NCBI RefSeq assembly: GCF_003014495.1
Contig: NZ_PYGC01000011.1
Location: forward strand, 62,001 to 126,000
From: Prolixibacter denitrificans
GTDB taxonomy: Bacteria > Bacteroidota > Bacteroidia > Bacteroidales > Prolixibacteraceae
DNA: 64,000 nt
Reading direction: 5' to 3'
The notes below the pieces were generated by a model. The model was not told where the DNA came from, ran no database searches, and saw nothing but the letters and a program-made list of their open reading frames with translations. The translations under genes were made by a program, and so were the position numbers. Below, one piece after another: positions 1 to 9,313 of the stretch (position 1 is its first letter; the number at the start of each line of letters is the position of its first letter).

Positions 1-195
1 CATCACATAGTGGGGAATCTGAAGGTTCTTGGCTAATGCTTTTGCTTCCGCAACGAATTCCGGTTCCTGGTCATCATTGTCAAACATCCGGAAGGTTACG
101 CCCGTCACTACATATCCTTGCTCTTTCAATAGCATGGCTGCTACCGAACTGTCCGCCCCGCCGCTCATCCCCAGAAGTACGCTCTTGCTATTCAT
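1..195 (-). CDS. mnmA: tRNA-specific 2-thiouridylase MnmA, N-terminal fragment
   Basis: Only the first 65 codons lie in the window; the gene runs off the left edge. The start is ATG at 195. Residues 8-17 carry the PP-loop ATP-binding motif LGMSGGADSS, followed by VAAMLLKEQGY and VTGVTFRMF, which is the usual beginning of MnmA. The family adenylates and thiolates U34 of Lys, Glu and Gln tRNAs in the cytoplasm. The usual V of GGVDSS is A here. Another PP-loop ATPase is possible, but the spacing and downstream residues fit MnmA best. Confidence 0.85.
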   Translation of the reverse strand, partial: MNSKSVLLGMSGGADSSVAAMLLKEQGYVVTGVTFRMFDNDDQEPEFVAEAKALAKNLQIPHYVM

Positions 196-224
196 CTTTG
201 CAAAAGTAAGAGTTGACGGGAAAA

Positions 225-1442
225 TCAGGAAGAAGTGGTTGTCGGTTTTCTTTTCGGCATGTTTACTTTCGGAGCCCGCTTGAATTCCTTTGTCCGGTCG
301 AAGAGGTAGCGGTAGGTGATGTGCGTTTTATAAATTTTGCCACCGATGAATTCAGCGACCTTCATCATCACCGGGTTGAAATCGCCAATCCAGTTTAACT
401 CCAGGGTTTTGTATGGAAATGATGGTTTCATGGCTTCTTTCTCAAAGGCAATTACCATCGCACCTTCCACGCCTTTTCCCTGAAATTCGGGAACGACACC
501 AAAGATACGTCCGATGACACGGTCAATTGATCTGGCCATTTTTAAATGATAGAGGAATCTCAGTTTATTCCACCGATTCCATTTGCCTTTGAAGCGACGA
601 ATAATCTGCCCAATATCCGGCATCATGACGAAAAAGCCGATGGGCTGCTCGTTGTGATAGGCGAAATAAACCAACCGTTCGTCCATGATGGGGGCCATGG
701 ATTTCAATAACTCCATGGCTTCCTTATCCGTTAATCCTTTGATTCCATTGAACTCCGCCCAGGCTTTGTTATATATTTCCTTGAAGTCATAGGCAAATTG
801 TTTGTCGCCTTTTTCTATCATTTTTACATGATATTCGGGTTGACTAAGCAGGTAATCGGCACGTCTTCTGATGGCCGGGTGCAATCCTCCCGGCTCAAAT
901 TTCCGCCAATAGGTATGTTGCTGGAAATAGTCCTGAAAGCCGTATGCTTCAAATAATTCACGGTAGTAGGGGAAATTATAAGGCATGTTATACACAGGCT
1001 CATGAAATCCATCAACTAAACAGCCCCAGAAGGAATCGCGCATGCCCAAACTTACCGGGCCGTCCATCGCTTCCATTCCCCGCTCTTTTAGCCACTCTTT
1101 TCCGGTGTCGAACAACATGAAAGCAGCATCTTTATCATTGATGCATTCGAAAAAACCCACACCGCCGGTTGGTTGCTCATTCTGGTCGGACGATTCTTTT
1201 TCATAAAAGGCAGCAATGCGACCAACCGTTTCTCCGGTGTCATCCTTCAAAATCCAGCATTGACTTTCGCCATGAGCTAACAACTTGTTCCGGTTCGGGT
1301 CCAATATTTCCCTTATGTCGTTATCAAGCGGGTGCGACCAGTTTTTGTCTTGCGCATAAAGCTTCACCGGAAGTGTTAGAAATTCTTTGCGGGTTGGTGC
1401 GTCGGTAACTTCAGTTAAATGGAAGGTTTGTGCCTTTTTCAT
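225..1442 (-). CDS. GNAT-like N-acetyltransferase family protein, 405 aa
   Basis: A cytoplasmic protein of unknown substrate. ATG at 1442 (MKKAQTF) is preferred to the upstream in-frame ATG at 1535, because the extra 31 residues are low-complexity and Phe/Tyr-rich. The C-terminal half has a GNAT-like core: IGFFVMM (beta strand), then GRIFGVVPEFQGKGVEGAM, resembling the acetyl-CoA loop Q/RxxGxG/A, then ELNWIGDFNPVMMKVAEFIGG. The N-terminal half (about residues 1-190) has the WSHPLDND, VGRIAAFYE and GFFECINDKDAA segments typical of a conserved Bacteroidota double-GNAT hypothetical family. It sits 29 bp from mnmA on the same strand. Confidence 0.65.
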   Translation of the reverse strand: MKKAQTFHLTEVTDAPTRKEFLTLPVKLYAQDKNWSHPLDNDIREILDPNRNKLLAHGESQCWILKDDTGETVGRIAAFYEKESSDQNEQPTGGVGFFECINDKDAAFMLFDTGKEWLKERGMEAMDGPVSLGMRDSFWGCLVDGFHEPVYNMPYNFPYYRELFEAYGFQDYFQQHTYWRKFEPGGLHPAIRRRADYLLSQPEYHVKMIEKGDKQFAYDFKEIYNKAWAEFNGIKGLTDKEAMELLKSMAPIMDERLVYFAYHNEQPIGFFVMMPDIGQIIRRFKGKWNRWNKLRFLYHLKMARSIDRVIGRIFGVVPEFQGKGVEGAMVIAFEKEAMKPSFPYKTLELNWIGDFNPVMMKVAEFIGGKIYKTHITYRYLFDRTKEFKRAPKVNMPKRKPTTTSS

Positions 1443-1557
1443 GTAATCTTTGGTTTGCCTGGCAATTTGAAATTCAAAATTAAAAAAAAATCGATAGTAA
1501 GAATATTGGGATGCATTTGTTGTTTGATGGCTCACTAAGCGGTCACGGATTTATCAT

Positions 1558-1565
1558 TATCTTTG
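1558..1565 (+). promoter_or_regulatory. Candidate Bacteroidota -7 promoter element (TATCTTTG)
   Basis: TATCTTTG matches the Bacteroidota sigma-A -7 consensus TAnnTTTG and ends 24 nt before the ATG of the serine hydrolase at 1590. A TTTG at 1523-1526 lies further upstream than the ideal -33 spacing, so only the -7 box is well supported. Confidence 0.5.
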
Positions 1566-1589
1566 GTTTGAAACATAAAATTTTGGCAT

Positions 1590-2954
1590 ATGAAGTTGAA
1601 ACGGATTGTTCCTGTTGTGATTGTTCTTGCCCTGGTGGCACTGGTTGCCTGGCAGTATCCACGATTTTATATCGCGACAGGATACGGAGCTAAATGTTTG
1701 GCATCCGGAGTTTTTGTAGCCCACAGAAATGCAGATCAGGTGATTGCACAGGATCTGGATTACTCTATCGTGAAATATACACACAGCAAGATTGATTTTA
1801 AGAAGAAGACTGTTACGACTTCCTTCCTGGGAATGGCTCACCAAACTGCCGTTTATCGTGAAGGACTGGGCTGTACTCTGGTTGGTGACATGCCGGAAAG
1901 CAAAGTAAGAGCAGAATCGCATAAACAATTGGCACCGCAACCAGCCGATCCGTTTGAAGTAGCCTGGCCAACGGGAGATCAACTAAAAGACACCATATTT
2001 CCTGAAATCAATTACTCCAGGCTGAAGAAAGCAATGGATGATGCTTTCGATCACGGTGATGAAGATTTGAAAAGGACTGCCGCTGTGGTGGTGGTTTATA
2101 AAAATCAGCTGGTCGGTGAGGAATATTGGACCAAAGAAGGTATTACGCCGGAAACCCGGATGTGGGGCTGGTCGATGGATAAAAGTGTCATTAATGCGAT
2201 GTTGGGAGTGTTAACTCGCGAAGGTAAACTGGATGTGAACGAACCGGCTCCAATACCCGAATGGCAGAATGACCAGCGAAAAAATATCACCGTCAACAAC
2301 CTGATGCACATGAGCAGCGGGTTGAAATGGGATGAAGATTATGGGAATGTATCGGACGTAACGGTCATGCTGTATCGAAAAGGTGATGTGTACAAAGCCG
2401 CAGTAAAAGCACCTTACGGTGTGAAACCGGGAACGCAGTGGTATTATTCTTCCGGCACGACTAATATCCTTTCGGGAATGATTCGTCACATCATTGGTAA
2501 CGACGATGAGTACCTGAACTTTCCCCGCAAGGAAATATTCAATAAAATTGGGATGCGTAGTATGCTGATGGAAACCGATGCGGCCGGAAACTTTGTCGGG
2601 TCGTCGTATGGTTATGCTACTGCACGCGATTGGGCTCGGTTCGGGCTGTTATACCTGAATAACGGAATCTGGCAGGGCGATACCATTGTTTCTCCGGAGT
2701 GGGTGAAATATACCCGGACACCGGCTCCTGCTTCCACTGGGAACTACGGCGCTCAGTTCTGGCTTAATCGTGATAAGTCAATTCCAGACGCGCCGGAGGA
2801 CATGTTTTATTGCGATGGTCACCGGGGACAACGTATCTTCATTATGCCATCGAAAAAGCTGGTGGTGGTCCGCTTGGGATTTTCGTTGGAACATTTCAGT
2901 GATAATACGTTCCTGAAAGAAGTATTATCCGCTTTTCATAGCGATAAGCAATAA
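1590..2954 (+). CDS. Membrane-anchored serine hydrolase, beta-lactamase class C family
   Basis: A 454-aa protein with an N-terminal hydrophobic anchor (residues 5-21) followed by an extracytoplasmic domain. The beta-lactamase/PBP-like motifs are visible: SxxK as S195-M-D-K198, YSS at about 287-289 (QWYYSSGTTN), and a C-terminal HRGQR in the place of the KTG box. The family includes esterases, D-aminopeptidases and 6-aminohexanoate-dimer hydrolase-like enzymes; the GWSMDKS and DGHRGQR surroundings resemble the latter group. The substrate cannot be told. It stands upstream of aguA, separated by 23 bp containing a separate promoter-like box, so co-transcription is uncertain. Confidence 0.85.
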   Translation: MKLKRIVPVVIVLALVALVAWQYPRFYIATGYGAKCLASGVFVAHRNADQVIAQDLDYSIVKYTHSKIDFKKKTVTTSFLGMAHQTAVYREGLGCTLVGDMPESKVRAESHKQLAPQPADPFEVAWPTGDQLKDTIFPEINYSRLKKAMDDAFDHGDEDLKRTAAVVVVYKNQLVGEEYWTKEGITPETRMWGWSMDKSVINAMLGVLTREGKLDVNEPAPIPEWQNDQRKNITVNNLMHMSSGLKWDEDYGNVSDVTVMLYRKGDVYKAAVKAPYGVKPGTQWYYSSGTTNILSGMIRHIIGNDDEYLNFPRKEIFNKIGMRSMLMETDAAGNFVGSSYGYATARDWARFGLLYLNNGIWQGDTIVSPEWVKYTRTPAPASTGNYGAQFWLNRDKSIPDAPEDMFYCDGHRGQRIFIMPSKKLVVVRLGFSLEHFSDNTFLKEVLSAFHSDKQ

Positions 2955-2965
2955 CCGAAAAATTC

Positions 2966-2973
2966 TACATTTG
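2966..2973 (+). promoter_or_regulatory. Candidate -7 element (TACATTTG) directly before aguA
   Basis: TACATTTG matches TAnnTTTG perfectly but ends only 4 nt before the aguA ATG at 2978. If used, the transcript would be leaderless or nearly so, or translation would start further in. It may equally be chance. Confidence 0.3.
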
Positions 2974-2977
2974 AGCC

Positions 2978-4012
2978 ATGATGAAAGCAAGTGCAAATAC
3001 CTTCTTACCGGCCGAGTGGTATCCACAGAGTGGGGTGATGCTAACGTGGCCTCACGCCGGAACAGATTGGTCGGAAATGCTGGACGAAGTAGAGGAGAGT
3101 TTCATCGCGATAGCGAATGAAATTGCCCGGCGCGAACAGTTGGTGATTGTTTGCCAGAACGGAACTAAGTTAAAAGAAAAGCTGGCGGGCATCAATCTTG
3201 GCAACGTGCATTTTTATGAAGTGCCGTCGAATGATACGTGGGCACGAGATCATGGTCCCATTACGGTTTTTCGTGATGGTGCCCCAATATTATATGATTT
3301 CCGTTTCAACGGCTGGGGCCAGAAGTTTCCGTCGAATCATGACAATCAGATTACACGTCGTTTATTCAGTAAAGAAGCTTTTTCGGCGAATGCCGGATAC
3401 GCGAACTTTCTGGAGTTTGTGCTGGAAGGCGGAGCGATTGAATCAGATAGCGAAGGAAACGTATTAACAACGGCTGAATGTTTGTTGTCGCCCAACCGGA
3501 ACGAACACATGAACAAAAAGGAAATTGAGCACTTGCTGAAAGAGATTTTCGGTTTGAAACGGGTTTTGTGGCTGAACAATGGTTATCTGGCCGGCGACGA
3601 CACCGACAGTCATGTGGACACGCTGGCCCGTTTTTGTGATGCCGAAACCATTGCCTACGTGAAATGTACCGATCCGGAAGATGAGCATTTTGATGCTTTG
3701 CAGCGAATGGAGGATGAATTGAAAGCGTTCACAACGTTGGATGGAAAACCATATCGTTTGCTGGCATTGCCTATGGCTGATGCGGTATACGATGATGGAG
3801 ACCGGTTGCCTGCTACGTATGCCAATTTTCTGATCATGAACAATGCTGTTCTCCTTCCGTTTTACGGGACAGAGAAGGATGAAGAAGCCCAAAAGATACT
3901 GCAGGACGCTTTCCCCGCAAGGGAGATTATCGGCATCAATTGTTTACCGCTAATCAAACAGCATGGTTCGCTGCACTGCGTGACGATGCAATTCCCGGAA
4001 GGAGTGCTGTAA
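2978..4012 (+). CDS. aguA: Agmatine deiminase
   Basis: A 344-aa protein of the peptidyl-arginine deiminase/agmatine iminohydrolase family, converting agmatine to N-carbamoylputrescine plus ammonia. Visible motifs are NDTWARDHGPI, FRFNGWGQKF, LEGGAIE, GDDTDSHVDTLARF and the catalytic cysteine segment HGSLHCVTMQ (Cys334 from ATG 2978). Length is close to the family norm. ATG at 2978 or the adjacent ATG at 2981 are both possible. The next gene begins 20 bp later and encodes the following enzyme of the route, so the pair makes putrescine from agmatine. Arginine decarboxylase must be elsewhere. Confidence 0.93.
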   Translation: MMKASANTFLPAEWYPQSGVMLTWPHAGTDWSEMLDEVEESFIAIANEIARREQLVIVCQNGTKLKEKLAGINLGNVHFYEVPSNDTWARDHGPITVFRDGAPILYDFRFNGWGQKFPSNHDNQITRRLFSKEAFSANAGYANFLEFVLEGGAIESDSEGNVLTTAECLLSPNRNEHMNKKEIEHLLKEIFGLKRVLWLNNGYLAGDDTDSHVDTLARFCDAETIAYVKCTDPEDEHFDALQRMEDELKAFTTLDGKPYRLLALPMADAVYDDGDRLPATYANFLIMNNAVLLPFYGTEKDEEAQKILQDAFPAREIIGINCLPLIKQHGSLHCVTMQFPEGVL

Positions 4013-4032
4013 GAATTCGAAAATCAAGAGTT

Positions 4033-4920
4033 ATGAGTAAGACAATAAAAGCCGGACTGATTCAGCAGAAGAATTCTGAAAACATTCAGAGCAACATCGA
4101 TAAATTGACGGAAAATATTGCCATTTGCGCGAAAGAAGGTGCCGAATTGGTAGTATTACAGGAGTTACACAACAGCCTCTATTTCTGTCAGACCGAAGAG
4201 ACCTGTCAGTTTGATTTGGCGGAGCCGATTCCGGGTCCGTCGACGGAACATTACAGTAAATTGGCGAAAAAGCATGGCATTGTGCTCGTCACTTCGTTGT
4301 TCGAAAAGCGGGCCCCTGGTTTGTATCATAACACGGCGGTGGTTTTTGAGAAAGATGGTTCCGTTGCCGGGAAATACCGGAAAATGCATATTCCCGATGA
4401 CCCGGCTTACTACGAAAAGTTTTATTTCACGCCGGGCGATATGGGCTTTGAGCCGATTGACACATCAGTTGGAAAGCTGGGGGTACTGGTTTGCTGGGAT
4501 CAATGGTATCCTGAAGCGGCCCGTTTAATGGCTTTGGCTGGTGCCGAAGTGCTGATTTATCCTACGGCCATTGGATGGGAATCATCCGACCCGAAAGATG
4601 AACAGCAACGTCAGCTCGATGCCTGGATGATTTCGCAGCGCGGGCATGCTGTGGCGAATGGACTTCCGGTGATTTCGGTGAACCGGGTAGGGCATGAGCC
4701 TGATCATTCCGGTCAAACCAAGGGAATTCAGTTCTGGGGAAACAGCTTTGTGGCTGGTCCACAGGGCGAACTGTTGACAACCGCTCCAAACGAATCGGAA
4801 GCCAATTTGTTGGTTGATATTGACCTGGAACGTTCGGAAAAAGTACGCCGTTGGTGGCCGTTCCTGCGCGATCGCCGCATTGACGCCTATGACGATTTGC
4901 TGAAACGTTTTCGCGATTAA
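4033..4920 (+). CDS. aguB: N-carbamoylputrescine amidase
   Basis: A 295-aa nitrilase-superfamily amidase that hydrolyses N-carbamoylputrescine to putrescine, CO2 and ammonia. The catalytic triad is visible: Glu44 (VVLQELHN), Lys117 (GKYRKMHIPDD) and Cys154 (VLVCWDQWYPE). The CWDQWYPE and KMHIPDDP segments are typical of AguB rather than of beta-ureidopropionase. ATG at 4033 is chosen because the upstream in-frame extension lies inside aguA. It follows aguA by 20 bp in an evident two-gene polyamine operon closed by a strong hairpin. Confidence 0.93.
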   Translation: MSKTIKAGLIQQKNSENIQSNIDKLTENIAICAKEGAELVVLQELHNSLYFCQTEETCQFDLAEPIPGPSTEHYSKLAKKHGIVLVTSLFEKRAPGLYHNTAVVFEKDGSVAGKYRKMHIPDDPAYYEKFYFTPGDMGFEPIDTSVGKLGVLVCWDQWYPEAARLMALAGAEVLIYPTAIGWESSDPKDEQQRQLDAWMISQRGHAVANGLPVISVNRVGHEPDHSGQTKGIQFWGNSFVAGPQGELLTTAPNESEANLLVDIDLERSEKVRRWWPFLRDRRIDAYDDLLKRFRD

Positions 4921-4945
4921 TCCGAAGGAAATCTGATAAAACATA

Positions 4946-4990
4946 AAAACGGATGCTCTTGCTGTAAAATTTGCAAGGCATCCGTTTTCT
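4946..4990. terminator. Intrinsic terminator, probably bidirectional
   Basis: An 11-bp stem (4946-4956 with 4978-4988, core AAAACGGATGC) is extended by a 5-bp inner stem CTTGC/GCAAG after a single bulged T. T-rich tracts lie on both sides. It separates aguB (+) from the convergent mscS gene (-). Confidence 0.85.
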
Positions 4991-5044
4991 ATTTTATGCT
5001 TAGAAAAATATTTTTTCTGCTTACAAAATAAATTTTTGTAGCGT

Positions 5045-5989
5045 TCAATTTTGAGCAGCTTCCCCTGAAAGATTTTCGGCCTGATTAAGCTGTAATTGCA
5101 ATGGATTGATTTCCTCGCCCCAATAGATGGTGGTATGTGGGAACGGGATTTCGATGTTGACCTTATCGAAAGCTATTTTCAGTCTTCGACGGTATTCCCG
5201 GCCAACGGCCCACTGCTGAATCGGTTGTGTTTTCAGCCGGGCTTTAATTACCAGCGCGCTGTCGCCAAACTGGTCGAGCCCGACAACCTCAATCGGTTCC
5301 AGAATTTTGTCCTTGAATTCATCGTCTTGCTGCATATCGGCACCTACTTCCTTCATAATGTTCATCACCTGATCCACATCTTCTTTATAAGCAACGCCAA
5401 TATCAAAAACCATGGCCGACCACTCTTTGGTCATGTTCGAAAGCGAGTTGATCTTGCCGTTCTGAAAAATGTGCACCACGCCCGAAAAGTCTCGTAGGGT
5501 AATGGTGCGCAGCTCTATCTTTTCGACGACACCGCCGGTTCCGTTGATAATGGCTACGTCGCCGATACGGATTTGATCTTCCAGCAAAATAAAAAAACCG
5601 GAAATGAAATCCCGAACCAGTTCCTGGGCACCAAAACCAACAGCCAGTCCGACAATTCCGGCACTAGCTAAAATGGGACCAATGTCGACACCAAATTTGC
5701 CTAGTAGAATCATCAGGAAGATGATCCATATGATAATTTTTCCGGCACCGCGAACAATCCCCATCAGGGTGTTGGTCCGTTTTTCGGCTTCTAAATTACT
5801 TTGATTATCACCTTTCATGGCTCTTTTCAGGATAAGCCCGTGTAGCTTGCTGACCAGAAAATGCAGTAATCGCATGCTTATCAAAAAAAGTAGGATAATG
5901 ATGATGATGGACGGAACATTATTAATCGCCCAGTCGACAAGAGTGGTGGCGGCTTTGGTCCAAAAGTCACCGCTGAATATTTCCTGCAT
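5045..5989 (-). CDS. Small-conductance mechanosensitive channel, MscS family
   Basis: A 314-aa inner-membrane channel. Three hydrophobic segments (about 27-48, 83-105, 108-130) precede the MscS middle beta domain. The pore-lining helix reads ASAGIVGLAVGFGAQELVRDFISGFFILLEDQIRIGD in segments, with the Gly/Ala packing typical of MscS TM3, followed by GGVVEKIELRTITLRD. The C-terminal alpha/beta domain ends with FPHTTIYW. The role is release of solutes on hypo-osmotic shock. It is monocistronic between a terminator and a divergent gene. Confidence 0.92.
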   Translation of the reverse strand: MQEIFSGDFWTKAATTLVDWAINNVPSIIIIILLFLISMRLLHFLVSKLHGLILKRAMKGDNQSNLEAEKRTNTLMGIVRGAGKIIIWIIFLMILLGKFGVDIGPILASAGIVGLAVGFGAQELVRDFISGFFILLEDQIRIGDVAIINGTGGVVEKIELRTITLRDFSGVVHIFQNGKINSLSNMTKEWSAMVFDIGVAYKEDVDQVMNIMKEVGADMQQDDEFKDKILEPIEVVGLDQFGDSALVIKARLKTQPIQQWAVGREYRRRLKIAFDKVNIEIPFPHTTIYWGEEINPLQLQLNQAENLSGEAAQN

Positions 5990-6159
5990 AAGCTAATGTT
6001 TTTAATGTTTAGGATTGAATTGGTTGGCATGGACTATAAAATCCATTTATAAAAACAGGATGAGGAGAATTTGTGTTCAATTAAGGGTATAAATAATTTC
6101 CCTAGTGAATGGTAACCGCGACCAATCAACAAGATGATGTTCGTTTGTCTCAACCGAGC

Positions 6160-6167
6160 TAACTTTG
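6160..6167 (+). promoter_or_regulatory. Candidate -7 element (TAACTTTG)
   Basis: TAACTTTG matches the Bacteroidota TAnnTTTG -7 box, 46 nt before the oxidoreductase start at 6214, in an AT-rich divergent promoter region of about 220 bp. Confidence 0.5.
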
Positions 6168-6213
6168 GTGATTCATCACTGATTTTTTAATTTTATGCAA
6201 AACAAAATTAGCC

Positions 6214-7203
6214 ATGAAGAAAACCTGGAAATGGGGAATTTTTGCTCCCGGAAGGATTGCCCGAAAATTTGCTACGGAGTTACAAACCCTCGATAATGCA
6301 GAAATAGTTGCGGTCGGTTCACGTAATCAAGCCCGTTCGGACCTATTTGCAGCCGATTTTAATGTGAAGAAAGCCTATGGAAGCTACGAAGAGCTCGCTG
6401 CCGATCCGGATGTGGAGGTCGTGTACGTGGCTTCTCCGCACTCGCATCACGCTGAGCATGCCATTATGTGTATGAATCAGGGAAAGCATGTGCTGTGCGA
6501 GAAAGCACTATCGCTGAACCTGAAGGAGGTGATTGAAATGTTTGAGGTGGCCCGGAAGAACAATGTATTACTGATGGAAGCCTTTGTTACTCCGTTTCAG
6601 CCTTCATATCGCAAAGCGAAAGAGATTATCGAATCGGGAGAGATGGGTAAGATTCAGTACATGCATGGCTGGTTCGGATTTAATACTGCTCCTTACGATC
6701 CGCAGGGACGACTTTTTAATCCGGAATTGGGTGGCGGTTCATTGTTGGACATCGGCCTGTATGCCGTGTTCGATGCACTTTGGTTTTTAGGTTCTCCGAA
6801 GGATATATCTGCGTCAGCTGCATTGACGGACCGTGGCATTGATACCAGCCTCACTATGCGGTTTGACTATCCGGAAGGTGTGTTTGCATCGCTGTATTCC
6901 TCATTCTATACAGCGTCCGGACCGGGTTGCGATATCTTTTGTGAAAAAGGCATATTGCGTATTACCCGAAGAGGAATCTTACATCAACAGTTGGAAACCC
7001 GTTCGCGGGGAACTGATCCGATTCGTTATACCTGGGAAGATGCCGAGTGCGGTATGAAGCTGGAGGCGGTAGAAGTGATGAAGTGTTTGGATGAAGGGAA
7101 AAAGGAAAGTGAAGTGATGCCCTACAGCCGAAGTTTTGAGCTGATGAAAACACTGGATAGTATTCGGGAACACGCCGGAATTCATTATTCAGGTAGGGGA
7201 TAA
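6214..7203 (+). CDS. Gfo/Idh/MocA family NAD(P)-dependent oxidoreductase
   Basis: A 329-aa protein with an N-terminal Rossmann fold (GIFAPGRIARKFATEL, residues 8-23; the usual GxGxxG is modified to GxxxPGRIA) and the family signature VYVASPHSHHAEHA followed by GKHVLCEKALSLN, where the Lys is the conserved catalytic residue of EKP/EKA. The C-terminal domain LGGGSLLDIGLYAVF matches the substrate-binding sheet, with D and Y/H-like residues. It is closest by eye to the dihydrodiol dehydrogenase/glucose-fructose oxidoreductase-like branch. The substrate is unknown. It is single, with its own promoter and terminator. Confidence 0.88.
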   Translation: MKKTWKWGIFAPGRIARKFATELQTLDNAEIVAVGSRNQARSDLFAADFNVKKAYGSYEELAADPDVEVVYVASPHSHHAEHAIMCMNQGKHVLCEKALSLNLKEVIEMFEVARKNNVLLMEAFVTPFQPSYRKAKEIIESGEMGKIQYMHGWFGFNTAPYDPQGRLFNPELGGGSLLDIGLYAVFDALWFLGSPKDISASAALTDRGIDTSLTMRFDYPEGVFASLYSSFYTASGPGCDIFCEKGILRITRRGILHQQLETRSRGTDPIRYTWEDAECGMKLEAVEVMKCLDEGKKESEVMPYSRSFELMKTLDSIREHAGIHYSGRG

Positions 7204-7220
7204 ACAATAAAGACAAAATA

Positions 7221-7256
7221 AAACAGGGCACCTTCATCAGCGGAGATGCCCTGTTT
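7221..7256. terminator. Bidirectional intrinsic terminator
   Basis: A perfect 10-bp stem AAACAGGGCA (7221-7230) with TGCCCTGTTT (7247-7256), followed by a T tract on the + strand and also T-rich on the - strand. It lies between the convergent genes ending at 7203 (+) and 7274 (-). Confidence 0.88.
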
Positions 7257-7273
7257 TTGTTAGGAAAAGCAGG

Positions 7274-9313
7274 CTATTTAATGGCTTTCAGCGCTTCGTC
7301 CACTGCATTCAAAACAGGTTGCGCTGAAATTTTTTGTCCAACGGCTTCTTCCATCCACTGCTGTGGTGTCAGACGGCCTTGTTCATAAATGCGATCGATC
7401 TCGTCTGAGAAGTTCTTTCCTTTCAGGTATTCTTCCAGCTGGAATTCGATGAGTTGACCATACGAATAAGCTGGCAGATACAACGGATAGGAAATCATAT
7501 GAGAATAGATGGCCAGAATCGGTTCGTCTTTCGTCCCAAAAACCGGCGAGAAGTATGTATTCCAAACGTCTTTCGAGATATTGATGACAGCCGTTTTCAA
7601 TTCAGCAGAATCAGCATTGGGGTGCGCGTACAGCCACTTCCACACTTTCATATCCACCATTCCAACACCCATAATTTCCATCAGCGACCAACCATTATCG
7701 AGTGCATTCAGGTATTTGGCCTGCGGATTATCGTCGGTAATACCTAACAGTTTTAAGTCACGACTCTGGAATATAAAAGCCAGTGCTTCGGTAAATGCGG
7801 TGTTCGGAACGCCGTGCATCATGTAGTAGTCCATGTTGTAGAGCGAGATAGTCTGCTCGACGTTATGACCGAATTCGTGAACGGCAATGTTGTATCCTTT
7901 ATAATTCATTCCGGTAGAAGGAATGCGTGTACGCAGATGCGATTTCTCGCCAATCATCTGTGCGCCCCAGGCATGTCCGGAACCACGGGCCGGATCAACG
8001 GCAATTTTCGAAGCAATAAAGTTAGCTCGCTCATCCGACCAGCCCAGCTGTTTCAGTAGGTTCGGCATGTCTTCCTTGAAGGCTTTTGGGTCGGGATAAT
8101 ACGCTTCGGTCTTTTCGTTGAGTGTTTGCTCAGGTATGGAACTACGTGCTTTGAAACCATCGTACCAAATGTCGTACGGACGTAGTGGACGTCCCAGTCG
8201 TTCAGCAATTAGCTCACCGATTTGCTTCAGCTCCGGAGAACGAAGATAAGTATCGAACAACGCTTCCACTTCCGGCTGCGGAATTTCCATCTCGCCCGAA
8301 AATTTCCGTTTGATGTACGTGTCCATGTCCGGGTAATATGCATCGATGGCGCGCAACGCATGAAAGTTATTCAGGATTTGCTGATAACGGGTATTGGGCT
8401 CCGGTTTGAAAGCAATTTCTTTACCGTTGCTGTAAAGCTTGTTGGTAAAAGGTTTCCACTCGTAAGCCGGGTTGTTGATTACCTTCTCGGGAATATCCTG
8501 GTCGATGATTCGTTTCATCACCTCGTAAATCATATCCTGCTTTTTCGGACCTTGTTCTTTATCAGCGTAATCTGCCTTAATCTCATCGCGAAGGTTCCAG
8601 TGCGACAGCAGTACCATATCGTCCGGGAACAGTTGCTGGCCGTCGTCGGTGCGCAAATGCCCCATCTCGATGTTGTATTCCGAAATGTACAGGTCGGCAT
8701 TACTGTTGGCTTCGGCATAAGCCTGCTCCAGTTCAGCAGGAACACGTGCAGAGAAAACATCACCCAATCGGGCGTAAGCCCATTCTTCGCGACTCCACAT
8801 CGGTGCAAATTTCTCCTTATCTGCTAACGGATAGTAGGGAAAGTTGAGCGCAACGGCAAAAGCAATTTTGTTCCGATAGAGGTCTGACAGCATATGCGAG
8901 CCGACCGAGTAGCCGGCAAACATTTTGTCGATGGGAAGCATTGGGCCGGTAGCCAACTGCACATTCTTCTGCAAGGCTAGCGTTATCTCATCAAAATGGC
9001 CATACATTGCCTCGAAATATTGGCTGACACGTTTGAAGAAAGCTTCACGCTGAGTCGCATCGTTGATGTAATTATCGAGGCAAAATGAGGTAAACTCTTT
9101 TGCAGAACCGTCATCTTTTCGCCACAGCGATGCTGCATGCTTCACACCGCGTTCCATTCGTTCGGCAGTGCTGTCACCATATTTTTCGGTTAGTTTCTGA
9201 AGGACGTCATTTACGGTTGTTGCCGGAATTGGACTACCGGCCTGTGCCTGACTCATAGCAGGAGCAAACAGTAGAATGATCATAGTCAAGAGGAAAAGCG
9301 ATTGTTTTTTCAC
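7274..9313 (-). CDS. Secreted zinc metallopeptidase (HEFGH gluzincin, M3-like)
   Basis: About 679 aa if started at the GTG at 9313, which gives a clean signal peptide (KKQSLFLLTMIILLFAPAMSQAQ region). An ATG at 9460 in the same frame would add 49 residues ahead of it. The zinc site is HEFGH at residues 479-483, with the presumed third ligand Glu509 in NTAFTEALAF, a gluzincin arrangement. Further C-terminal YPLYLPAYSYGQLIEF resembles the substrate-binding end of M3 oligopeptidases. It probably cleaves peptides in the periplasm or outside the cell. Exact family assignment is uncertain because overall similarity to classical M3 enzymes looks low. Confidence 0.72.
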   Translation of the reverse strand: MKKQSLFLLTMIILLFAPAMSQAQAGSPIPATTVNDVLQKLTEKYGDSTAERMERGVKHAASLWRKDDGSAKEFTSFCLDNYINDATQREAFFKRVSQYFEAMYGHFDEITLALQKNVQLATGPMLPIDKMFAGYSVGSHMLSDLYRNKIAFAVALNFPYYPLADKEKFAPMWSREEWAYARLGDVFSARVPAELEQAYAEANSNADLYISEYNIEMGHLRTDDGQQLFPDDMVLLSHWNLRDEIKADYADKEQGPKKQDMIYEVMKRIIDQDIPEKVINNPAYEWKPFTNKLYSNGKEIAFKPEPNTRYQQILNNFHALRAIDAYYPDMDTYIKRKFSGEMEIPQPEVEALFDTYLRSPELKQIGELIAERLGRPLRPYDIWYDGFKARSSIPEQTLNEKTEAYYPDPKAFKEDMPNLLKQLGWSDERANFIASKIAVDPARGSGHAWGAQMIGEKSHLRTRIPSTGMNYKGYNIAVHEFGHNVEQTISLYNMDYYMMHGVPNTAFTEALAFIFQSRDLKLLGITDDNPQAKYLNALDNGWSLMEIMGVGMVDMKVWKWLYAHPNADSAELKTAVINISKDVWNTYFSPVFGTKDEPILAIYSHMISYPLYLPAYSYGQLIEFQLEEYLKGKNFSDEIDRIYEQGRLTPQQWMEEAVGQKISAQPVLNAVDEALKAIK

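Noticed and set aside
2966-2973. Leaderless promoter for aguA as a firm call
   Set aside because: The box is only 4 nt from the ATG; listed at low confidence only.
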